Of a stretch of 17,870 bases of DNA, positions 1 to 6,239 are shown piece by piece. The stretch lies in the NCBI GenBank assembly GCA_903898215.1, contig CAIUEQ010000024.1, forward strand, positions 1 through 17,870, written 5' to 3'. Position 1 is the first letter of the stretch; each line of letters starts with the position of its first letter. The position numbers were made by a program, and so were the translations under genes. Below the pieces are notes generated by a model. The model saw only the letters and a list, made by a program, of their open reading frames with translations. It searched no databases and was not told the DNA's origin. Origin of the DNA: an uncultured Bacteroidota bacterium. Its GTDB lineage: Bacteria; Bacteroidota; Bacteroidia; UKL13-3.

Positions 1-656
1 CCTTCTTCAAATGGACCAATCTCGAGAAAATCCGTTCTCTTTAATTTGGTTAATTCATAGTAATATAAATTATTAGTACTACTAATTAATTGCCAACCCG
101 ACTGTTCAATATAGCCGAGCATAGATCTTGAGTCATCCTTATGAATATTATCAGAGGAAACATTTTTGAGTATGCCCGACATCCCCAAAATAATATTTAC
201 ACTGCTACGGATGTTATGACTGTTTATTAATCGGGCTAACTCATAAGTAGAATTATCGGAATAATTTTTTACCTGTTCTTTTATTTTATTAATTTTTAGA
301 AACCGGGCCTCAACACTTGTAATAACTTCATCTATACTAAAAGGTTTTTTAATATAATCCTCAGCACCAAGGTTCATTCCTTTTCTTTCGTCTTCTCTAT
401 CTGATTTAGCGGTAATAAAAATAACAGGGATATGGGAAAAGGCTGTTTTGTTTAACTGGTCAATAAAATCGTACCCGTCACTTTTAGGCATCATGATATC
501 ACATAAAATAATATCGGGCTCAACACTAATTGTTTTTTTCAAACCCTCTATTCCGTCTGACGCTTCATAAACTTCATAGTTGTTTAAAGTTAGAATTTCG
601 GCTAGGTTACTTCTTAATCTTTTTTCGTCATCAATAACCAATATTTTACGCTTCAT
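1..656 (-). CDS. Response regulator receiver protein with HisKA-like C-terminal region (3' end beyond window)
   Basis: I translated this by hand from the ATG whose complement is at 654-656; 218 codons are present and the frame is open to the left edge, so the C-terminus is missing. Residues 1-118 are a complete CheY-like receiver: acidic pair D9-D10, phospho-acceptor D53 (CDIMMP), T82 and K104 (KKPF). No winged-helix, HTH or LytTR domain follows. Instead, after a helical linker (about 119-139), residues 140-165 read like a DHp H-box, with S146-H147-N148-I149-R150 in place of the SHEIR of ordinary kinases, then a hydrophobic helix. Bacteroidota have variant H-boxes of the SHxVRxPL kind, so this could be a receiver fused to a phosphotransfer or kinase domain. 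Whether an ATPase domain follows cannot be seen here. It is an orphan, 404 bp from the nearest upstream gene. The receiver call is very safe; the C-terminal call is an inference. Confidence 0.9.
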   Translation of the reverse strand, partial: MKRKILVIDDEKRLRSNLAEILTLNNYEVYEASDGIEGLKKTISVEPDIILCDIMMPKSDGYDFIDQLNKTAFSHIPVIFITAKSDREDERKGMNLGAEDYIKKPFSIDEVITSVEARFLKINKIKEQVKNYSDNSTYELARLINSHNIRSSVNIILGMSGILKNVSSDNIHKDDSRSMLGYIEQSGWQLISSTNNLYYYELTKLKRTDFLEIGPFEE

Positions 657-1060
657 TGTTTTGTTTTGTTTAATCAGTATTAAGATAAAGACAAACATTT
701 TTTATTATACAACATTATGGCTTTATTTTACCATTAAATAGTAAAAAAACTCAATAGTTTATAATATAGCAGCAAAGCGTAAATAAAAATGTTGATTTTA
801 AAGGGTGTAGAAGGGTTGTTTCGAAGGGTCGTTTTTATGAAACTAAAATTAATTGTTTTCAAAAGAATGCTTAAAATAGAGGTTCTTAAAGGTTAAACAA
901 AAAAAAAGACGAATTTGTTTTATGAAGAAAAGCTTCATCAAGATAAAATTCTGTTTAAGCTTTTTAACAAAATTCTGTTTAAACTTTTAAACTAAAATTA
1001 ATTTAATAGTTTAACAAAATGCCGAAACGTGTTTTTACTAAAAGAGTAAAAAACAAAAAA
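657..1060. other. 404-bp AT-rich intergenic stretch, no gene seen
   Basis: No convincing open frame lies here. It contains a 24-bp tandem repeat (945-1015, listed separately), a small hairpin at 922-938 (ATGAAG, 5-nt loop, CTTCAT), another weak hairpin at 1031-1053, and a 14-bp direct repeat, aactaaaattaatt, at 841-854 and 990-1003. The promoter of the response regulator should lie just right of 656, but I find no clean TAnnTTTG there. Confidence 0.6.
945..1015. repeat. Tandem repeat, 24-bp unit, two good copies plus a decayed third
   Basis: Copies at 945-968 and 969-992 match at 22 of 24 positions and share the core aaaattctgttt. A shorter, degenerate third copy (994-1015) begins aaaatt and ends tttaac. 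There are no spacers between copies, so this is not CRISPR. It is non-coding and could be slippage-derived or a row of binding sites for a regulator. Confidence 0.7.
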
Positions 1061-1822
1061 TTAATCGCAGTTAGTCACCAATTTATTTAAGTGAATTATT
1101 TTTTGAGAAGGCAACTTGGTTTCGATACTAGCGCCATCATATAAATAGATGTTTCGGTGTTTAATATTGCAGGCATTTAAAAGTGTTCCGCTGGCAATAT
1201 GTATGTCATTTGTTTCAACAGGAGGAATTGGCATATTCCAGTTTCCACAAGTACTGCAATTTTTGTTTACGGGAGAAACAGACCATGATGCTCCGATAGG
1301 AATATAGCAACCCATTCCAAGGCTATATATTCCGTTAAGAAAATGGCGGGTATCAATGGTTATAATTAATATATTATTCGCTCTGTCAATCGATCGGTTT
1401 ACGTCTGTTACCCGGTATATTGTGTTTTCATTTTCAGGTTTTACAATAAGGGCATAATTATAAATATCGGCATAACGATCGTTGATATTCAAATAGGTTA
1501 AATTAAAAGAGAAGGATGCGAATTGAACACATTCGGTAGCAACACTATCAAAATTAATTTTCCATTTTTGATCAATAATAAGCGACAATCCTTTGATGTT
1601 GTTTTCGACTTTATTTATGTTTTGTAAATCGTAAGGAACAACTTTAAGAGTTGTTTTTTTTAAGAGGATTTTTTGATCAATTAAAGTATTAGAGATATTT
1701 AAATTTAAGCCCGGAGTTAAACAATAAGCGATAACAAATGAGCTATCCTTTTTTACAATTTGAGCATTTGCAAAAAAGGAAATAAAAGTAAGAATGATAA
1801 TCGAACGAAAGGCATTAAACAT
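1061..1822 (-). CDS. Secreted Cys-rich protein of unknown function
   Basis: 253 residues. The N-terminus is a typical Sec signal peptide: hydrophobic stretch about 7-18, then FFANAQ with likely cleavage after A20. The mature part is beta-rich and has seven cysteines (34, 98, 172, 189, 192, 218, 252). C189 and C192 form a CSTC pair in a Gly/Pro/Trp-rich segment. Because the protein is exported, these could form disulfides or bind metal. No family is recognised, and no C-terminal sorting domain of the type IX system or beta-barrel end is visible. The ATG at the end of the span starts the signal peptide directly, which supports the start. The gene stands alone on this strand: the next same-strand gene is 404 bp downstream, and the gene on its other side diverges. 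Confidence 0.8.
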   Translation of the reverse strand: MFNAFRSIIILTFISFFANAQIVKKDSSFVIAYCLTPGLNLNISNTLIDQKILLKKTTLKVVPYDLQNINKVENNIKGLSLIIDQKWKINFDSVATECVQFASFSFNLTYLNINDRYADIYNYALIVKPENENTIYRVTDVNRSIDRANNILIITIDTRHFLNGIYSLGMGCYIPIGASWSVSPVNKNCSTCGNWNMPIPPVETNDIHIASGTLLNACNIKHRNIYLYDGASIETKLPSQKIIHLNKLVTNCD

Positions 1823-1960
1823 TTATCAAAATTAATGCTGTGTTTATTCGGGACTTTGCGTTTTTTAATCAAATACTTGTATAATTAAAGCAGCTCAAAT
1901 GGCGATTAAATTTAAAAGGTTGAACAAATAATCTCTTCAAGCTATGCTTTATTTGTCAGG

Positions 1961-2482
1961 ATGTTATACCACACAATTATTAGGGTTTTAAAAATTTATA
2001 ATAACCAATCGCCAATTTGGTTAAGGAAAAGTTTGGTTTCTTCGTTTAAGTGGAAAAGCGTAAAAGAAACAGTCGTAAAAGAAAAGTTAAATGCGAGTCA
2101 ATTTGAGAACAGTGAAATTGCAGGAAATTCGGCTACAGCTATCCTTAATTTTTTCACCAATCAAATTAAAAACAAACAGTTAAACTCGTGGCTATACTAT
2201 TCGATGGGAAACGTTAACAGGCCAAGCATTTATATTGGAAGAAATGATCTTTTCCAAATGAACGAATGTTATGTTGTTCATTTTTTTAAGGGAAAAGTAG
2301 TAAGCGCAAAAATCAGCATTTATAAAAACTCCAACCAAAACCATTATCAAGCTTTGCATCAGAAAACAAAACTTTTTTTTGAAATGCTAAATAACAAAAT
2401 GGGTTTTATGTGCCCTTCAGGCAAAATGATAAAAGTTGAAAACAGCGATTCAGAATTGTTGCTAACTGTTACCGGTATTTAG
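1961..2482 (+). CDS. Hypothetical protein, 173 aa
   Basis: A complete open frame from ATG to TAG, coding for a lysine-rich, probably basic protein. No signal peptide or membrane segment is present. The first 50 residues look helical (many Lys, Ser and Leu); residues 70-120 alternate in a beta-like pattern with aromatic residues and include YIGRNDLFQMNECYVVHFF. Cysteines at 103 and 150. I do not recognise a family. It lies between a divergent secreted protein and a co-directional sensor kinase 233 bp downstream, too far to assume an operon. Codon use resembles its neighbours and no overlapping frame competes, so it is probably real, though it could be lineage-restricted. Confidence 0.65.
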   Translation: MLYHTIIRVLKIYNNQSPIWLRKSLVSSFKWKSVKETVVKEKLNASQFENSEIAGNSATAILNFFTNQIKNKQLNSWLYYSMGNVNRPSIYIGRNDLFQMNECYVVHFFKGKVVSAKISIYKNSNQNHYQALHQKTKLFFEMLNNKMGFMCPSGKMIKVENSDSELLLTVTGI

Positions 2483-2582
2483 TAGGCTAAAAAGCAAACA
2501 AAGTTTCACTCTCATTTCTCTCTATTTCAAATCAAGCGCAATAATTTTTTAAAAGACTCTCAAAGATATTTTTTGATTTCGA

Positions 2583-2610
2583 AACAAACATAGCACCATT
2601 ATGGTTTGTT
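2583..2610. other. Hairpin in the gap between two + strand genes
   Basis: Arms 2583-2592 (aacaaacata) and 2600-2610 (tatggtttgtt) pair over 10 bp with one bulged G and a 7-nt loop. No T-run follows, so it is a poor intrinsic terminator. It lies 100 bp after the upstream stop and about 105 bp before the kinase start, where it could be a weak terminator or a leader structure. Confidence 0.35.
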
Positions 2611-2715
2611 ATTATTCTTACAAAAAGCACAAATTTTTAAATGCAAATTTTTAAAATTATTGATTAATAACGTGTAATATTTGCGGCTACAAAACGCATA
2701 ATGAATATTTAACCA

Positions 2716-5304
2716 ATGAAAGCCGATTTTTATAAAAGTGTCATCTCAAAATTATCTCATGCCTATTTAAACATTAGCACAGACGGCAAAATAAATGAGT
2801 GCAATGAAGAGGCTCACATAATTTTGGATAAACCGAAAAGTGAAATTATCGGTAAGTATATTTATGAACTTGGTATCATAAAAAAGGACGAGTTCCAGAA
2901 AATGATGGAAGAGTGTATCGAGCAAAAAACACATTCTGTTCAAATTAATTTTGAGAACAAAGCAGGTACAAAATATCATTTTGAATTACAGTGCACATTG
3001 TTTGAAAAGGAATCGGAAAAATCAATCGTAATTATTTTAAGCAATACAACCAAAGAGTTTGAACATTCGAACGAACTCGAGTTTATGAATAGTGTTTTCC
3101 TGGAAACAATTGACAATAGTTACAGGGGGTTAGTGATCATAAAAAACGAAGGCGATATTTTATACGTAAACAACAGGTTTCTGAAATTTTTTAATGTAAA
3201 ACAAAAACTGGTTGGACAAAAGCAGAGTGCTCTCGATAATATTATCAATGAATTATTAATAGAGTCAGAAACTTATAAAACTTTTATTGAAAGATGTTAT
3301 AAAAACAAAATTGAAATAGGTGGATTTGAGGTGGAATTTAATGATGGAAGAGTATTTATACTTTCCTACGAGCCGGTAAAACAAAACGGGAGTGTGGAGG
3401 CACATATATTTTTTTATAACGATATTACCAATGAAGTTTTAGCAAAAAGGCAGGTTGTTTCTCAAAAGTTATTTTATGATAAAGTAATTGAAGATATGCC
3501 AATTGAGGTTGTTATTTTAGATGCAACTGACTTAAGTATTGTAAAAGCAAATACCAAAGCTTTAGAAAACCAAAATCAGTTTATCTGGAATTCAAACGAA
3601 AAAAAAGGTTCTTATATTTTCAGGAGTGGAGAAGAAAAGTTGAGCAAAACGGAGCAACTTATCAATAAAAGTATTGAAGATAAAAAGCTGATCATTTATG
3701 ATGACCTAATAAAACAAGACACAGGTGTTGATAAGCATTATCGCAGGTATATCAGCCCTTATATAGTTGACGGTGAAACAAAATTTGTAAGCGAATTTGG
3801 AGTTGACCTTACAGAGATTATTGAATCAAAAAACAAATTAGAGAAATCGGAATCAAACATGAAGGCATTAGTAACTTCATTGGATGATATTGTTTTTGAA
3901 TTAAGCATAAATGGCAATGTTCAACAAATATGGACAAACGAAAAATCGAATTTCAGTATATCATTTGAAAAACTTTATGGCAAAAGTGTATTTGAAATAA
4001 TTGGTGTTGATTATTCTAAAACCTTTAAACCGCTTTTTGAAAATTGCATAGAAAATCGCACCACCGAATATTTCGATTATAAAGGATTTGATAAATATTA
4101 TTTGGCAAAATTAAGTCCGATTATTTTAAATAATAAAGTGGAAAGCGTTTCCATACTTGTGAAGAATATTTCAGAACAAAAAAGGCAGGAAAAATTATTA
4201 GCAGAGAGTGAAGCCAAATATCGTTTAATTTCTGATCAGACAATCGATCTTATTTCAATGCATAATATGCAAGGTGATTTTACTTTTACATCCAGCTCGT
4301 ACGAATATATTATGGGCTACGAGCCAAATGAGCTAGTGGGAGAAAGTGCCTTAAAAATAATTCCACCTGAATATCATCATCAGATTATCGAATCGCTTCA
4401 AATTTTATCTAAAGAAATCCCTACTGATATTAGAGAATTTTGCATCACAAAAAAAGATGGAACAATTATTTTTGTTGAGGGAAGAGCCAAGGCTATTTTT
4501 GATGAAAACGGAAATGTAACTTCCTGCCAAGTTGTGTGCCGTGATATCAGCAAACGCAAAGAAGCACAAGAAGCAGTTAATAATGCGCTAATAAAAGAGA
4601 AGTCGTTAAACTTAATGAGAACAAAACTCGTTTCTACCGTTTCTCACGAGTTTAGAACACCCCTTTCAACTGTATTATCAAGCACCGAACTTATAGAGTT
4701 ATATTTAAAAAGAAATGATGGCGACAGAGACAAAAATATCATTAACCATTTAAATGTAATTAAAGAAGAAGTGGAGAGGATTACCCGATTGATGAATGAT
4801 GTTTTGCATTTAACAAAAGAGGATTCAAATAAAACAACATCCAAGATAGAGGTTTTTAATATGTCGGAAATTTGTTTGAAAGTGATAGAGAATAGTTTTT
4901 CAAATATTAAAGATGGAAGAAAAGTTATTTATGTAAAACCAGTTCAAAATTTAATGGTAGAAGGAGACATGAATCTGATAGCATACTCTCTAAATAATTT
5001 ATTAAATAATGCATTCAAATATTCGGAAGGAAGAGGAGATGTTGAACTTGTTTTGGAGAAAAAGGGTGACGATGTTTTAGTAAAAATAACCGATAAAGGA
5101 ATAGGTATTCCGGAAAGCGATATCCCATATTTATTCAATACTTTTTATCGTGCCAAAAACACAGATGGCATACCAGGAACAGGCTTGGGGCTGATGATTG
5201 TAAAAACATTTATAGAAAGAAACAATGGAGAAGTAAGCATTGAAAGTTTTCATAATAAAGGAACTACAGCAACCATTCGTTTACCGTTATACTTGAATGT
5301 ATAA
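2716..5304 (+). CDS. Soluble multi-PAS sensor histidine kinase
   Basis: 862 residues, no signal peptide or membrane helix, so a cytoplasmic sensor. About five PAS-like units occupy residues 6-115, 125-245, 255-375, 380-490 and 495-620; the fifth ends with the canonical PAC strand and DISKRKEAQ linker. The kinase core follows: HisKA with H-box SHEFRTPL (phospho-acceptor H644), N-box with N761, N764 and N765 before AFKYSE, G1 box DKGIG (793-797), F-box region FNTFYRAKN, and G2 box GTGLGL (821-826). All catalytic motifs are intact. There is no receiver domain and no adjacent response regulator on this strand, so its partner is unknown; the receiver protein at the left edge points the other way, about 2 kb off. 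PAS4 has the DDIVFE.. and ..YYLAKLS signature also seen in PAS1 of the kinase at 12112. No clear TAnnTTTG promoter was found upstream; the closest is taatatttg at about 2674. Confidence 0.95.
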   Translation: MKADFYKSVISKLSHAYLNISTDGKINECNEEAHIILDKPKSEIIGKYIYELGIIKKDEFQKMMEECIEQKTHSVQINFENKAGTKYHFELQCTLFEKESEKSIVIILSNTTKEFEHSNELEFMNSVFLETIDNSYRGLVIIKNEGDILYVNNRFLKFFNVKQKLVGQKQSALDNIINELLIESETYKTFIERCYKNKIEIGGFEVEFNDGRVFILSYEPVKQNGSVEAHIFFYNDITNEVLAKRQVVSQKLFYDKVIEDMPIEVVILDATDLSIVKANTKALENQNQFIWNSNEKKGSYIFRSGEEKLSKTEQLINKSIEDKKLIIYDDLIKQDTGVDKHYRRYISPYIVDGETKFVSEFGVDLTEIIESKNKLEKSESNMKALVTSLDDIVFELSINGNVQQIWTNEKSNFSISFEKLYGKSVFEIIGVDYSKTFKPLFENCIENRTTEYFDYKGFDKYYLAKLSPIILNNKVESVSILVKNISEQKRQEKLLAESEAKYRLISDQTIDLISMHNMQGDFTFTSSSYEYIMGYEPNELVGESALKIIPPEYHHQIIESLQILSKEIPTDIREFCITKKDGTIIFVEGRAKAIFDENGNVTSCQVVCRDISKRKEAQEAVNNALIKEKSLNLMRTKLVSTVSHEFRTPLSTVLSSTELIELYLKRNDGDRDKNIINHLNVIKEEVERITRLMNDVLHLTKEDSNKTTSKIEVFNMSEICLKVIENSFSNIKDGRKVIYVKPVQNLMVEGDMNLIAYSLNNLLNNAFKYSEGRGDVELVLEKKGDDVLVKITDKGIGIPESDIPYLFNTFYRAKNTDGIPGTGLGLMIVKTFIERNNGEVSIESFHNKGTTATIRLPLYLNV

Positions 5305-5348
5305 TATTGGATTTTAGGCATCCACAACCTGTAACAATAAAATTTTCT

Positions 5349-5382
5349 AAAAAAAAACCTCACAAATAAATTGCGAGGCTTT
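5349..5382 (-). terminator. Intrinsic terminator of ndk
   Basis: Read on the minus strand, an 11-bp stem (5371-5381 with 5355-5365, two G-U pairs, 5-nt loop) is followed by a T-run at about 5349-5357. It starts about 22 bp past the ndk stop. It may also stop read-through from the convergent kinase gene, but the T-run is poorer in that direction. Confidence 0.85.
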
Positions 5383-5403
5383 AAGTTTTATAAGTTGTTA
5401 CAA

Positions 5404-5823
5404 TTAGAATCTTTCAAATGCATTGAAGAAGAAACTTGCTTCACCTGCTGCATTTTCATCACTGTCTGAACCATGAACTGCATTTGCTTCAATTGATGTA
5501 GCATATAAATTTCTGATCGTTCCAGCAGCAGCATTTTTAGGATCGGTTGCACCAATTATTTCTCTGAAATCTAAAACTGCATTGTCTTTTTCTAATACCA
5601 TCGCTACGATAGTTCCTGCTGTCATATATGCAACAAGGTCGTTAAAGAAAGGACGTTCTCTGTGTATACCATAAAACTCACCGGCAATTTCTTTGCTTAG
5701 TTTGGTGTATTTCATCGCAACAATTTTAAATCCTTTGCTTATGATGTGATCGATGATTTTTCCTGTGTGACCGTTAGCAACTGCATCCGGTTTAATCATT
5801 GTAAATGTTATTTTTCCGTTCAT
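5404..5823 (-). CDS. ndk: Nucleoside diphosphate kinase
   Basis: Transfers the gamma-phosphate from ATP to NDPs through a phospho-histidine, balancing the NTP and dNTP pools; cytoplasmic. At 139 residues it has the usual family length. Visible signatures are the N-terminal TMIKPDAV with K11, the nucleotide-binding region around YGIHRERPFF (51-60), and the active-site motif NAVHGSDS with catalytic H117. All expected catalytic residues are present. The ATG start is set by the conserved N-terminus. It is monocistronic, with its own promoter 24 bp upstream and a strong terminator downstream, convergent with the PAS kinase gene. Confidence 0.98.
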   Translation of the reverse strand: MNGKITFTMIKPDAVANGHTGKIIDHIISKGFKIVAMKYTKLSKEIAGEFYGIHRERPFFNDLVAYMTAGTIVAMVLEKDNAVLDFREIIGATDPKNAAAGTIRNLYATSIEANAVHGSDSDENAAGEASFFFNAFERF

Positions 5824-5846
5824 GGTTATTCAATTATTTTGGCGCG

Positions 5847-5879
5847 CAAAAGTATGTAATTGAAGTTTATAAATTGCAA
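5847..5879 (-). promoter_or_regulatory. Probable ndk promoter (Bacteroidota type)
   Basis: On the minus strand TACTTTTG (5847-5854) matches the TAnnTTTG -7 element. A TTG (5877-5879) lies 22 nt upstream of it, near the upper limit for the -33 element. The -7 element ends 23 bp before the ndk ATG. Confidence 0.55.
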
Positions 5880-5896
5880 TTGGGTAAAAAATTAAG

Positions 5897-5926
5897 GCAT
5901 ATGTGTAGTCGGAACATAAGTTATAG
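5897..5926 (+). repeat. Dispersed intergenic repeat, copy 1
   Basis: Thirty bases from gcatatgtgtagtcgg to the final ttatag are identical, in the same orientation, to 17841-17870. The match extends about 9 bases to the left with one mismatch (aaattaag against aaattaaa). The right end of copy 2 is cut by the window edge, so the true repeat may be longer and may include the inverted repeat beside copy 1. It lies upstream of ndk, outside any gene. Confidence 0.85.
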
Positions 5927-5948
5927 CAAACTTTTGACCTTGTGTTTT

Positions 5949-6054
5949 TAACCACAAAGTTCACAAAGATTTCACTAAGAGCACAATCCCAATAGATATC
6001 GTGATGGTCTTTGTGGTATAGGTTATGCGTTGACCTTTGTGCCCCTCGTGGTTA
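5949..6054. repeat. Imperfect inverted repeat with CACAAAG/CTTTGTG arms
   Basis: Arms 5949-5968 (taaccacaaagttcacaaag) and 6035-6054 pair at 16 of 20 positions; the outer 7 bp and inner 7 bp match perfectly. A second internal match, accacaaag (5951-5959) against ctttgtggt (6009-6017), allows an alternative fold. From memory, AACCACAAAG..CACAAAG motifs recur between genes in many bacteria, so this is probably a member of a dispersed non-coding repeat family. Confidence 0.7.
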
Positions 6055-6064
6055 TCTTTTTATT

Positions 6065-6234
6065 TACTAAGCACGGGAAACTGATGTTTATGTCTTGGTT
6101 ACATATATGCCAAAATTAATAATAAGGAAATAGACACAAAATATTTGGGCTAAAGCCCCGAGGGATATTTTTTTTTATATCCACGCGATAAAGCACGAGG
6201 CAACTGTAAAATATTTGAGCCAAAGCACGCGCGA
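6065..6234. repeat. Cluster of degenerate AAAGCMCGAGG-type repeats
   Basis: Four related units: near 6065-6083 (aagcacgggaaactg), 6138-6165 (aaaatatttgggctaaagcc and on), 6187-6206 (aaagcacgaggcaactg) and 6208-6234 (aaaatatttgagccaaagca and on). The second and fourth are offset by exactly 70 bp; the first and third share the aagcacg..aactg pattern. The second contains a small palindrome, GGGCT-AA-AGCCC. They lie just past the stop of the amidohydrolase gene; none is a normal terminator, although a T-run follows unit two on the plus strand. Confidence 0.55.
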
Positions 6235-6239
6235 ATTAT

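Larger units (their letters stand above)
5824..6239. other. 416-bp intergenic stretch packed with repeats, no gene seen
   Basis: Apart from the ndk promoter on its left, this gap holds no credible frame. From left to right: a 30-bp sequence repeated exactly at the right edge of the window (5897-5926), a long imperfect inverted repeat (5949-6054), and a set of short GC-rich degenerate repeats (6065-6234). Each is listed below. The mix of AT-rich DNA and short GC-rich motifs is unlike the other gaps in the window. Confidence 0.7.

Noticed and set aside
922..938. Hairpin ATGAAG-loop-CTTCAT as a terminator for the gene at 1061
   Set aside because: Six AT-rich pairs with the nearest T-run about 13 or more bases away; too weak to call.
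945..1015. Possible CRISPR array
   Set aside because: The 24-bp copies abut with no spacers, and no cas gene is present.
1031..1053. Hairpin gtttttact/agtaaaaa just past the stop of the gene at 1061
   Set aside because: Almost only A-T pairs and no T-run follows on the minus strand, so terminator function cannot be supported.
1870..1894. TATTTG with upstream TTTG as promoter of the gene ending at 1061
   Set aside because: The TA of TAnnTTTG is missing (AGTATTTG), so it is below the standard used for the promoters listed.
2767..5138. Minus-strand open frames within the PAS kinase gene
   Set aside because: Shadows of a gene with complete, intact kinase motifs on the other strand.
5824..6239. 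Insertion sequence remnant
   Set aside because: Repeats are present but there is no transposase fragment and no clear target-site duplication, so only repeats are reported.
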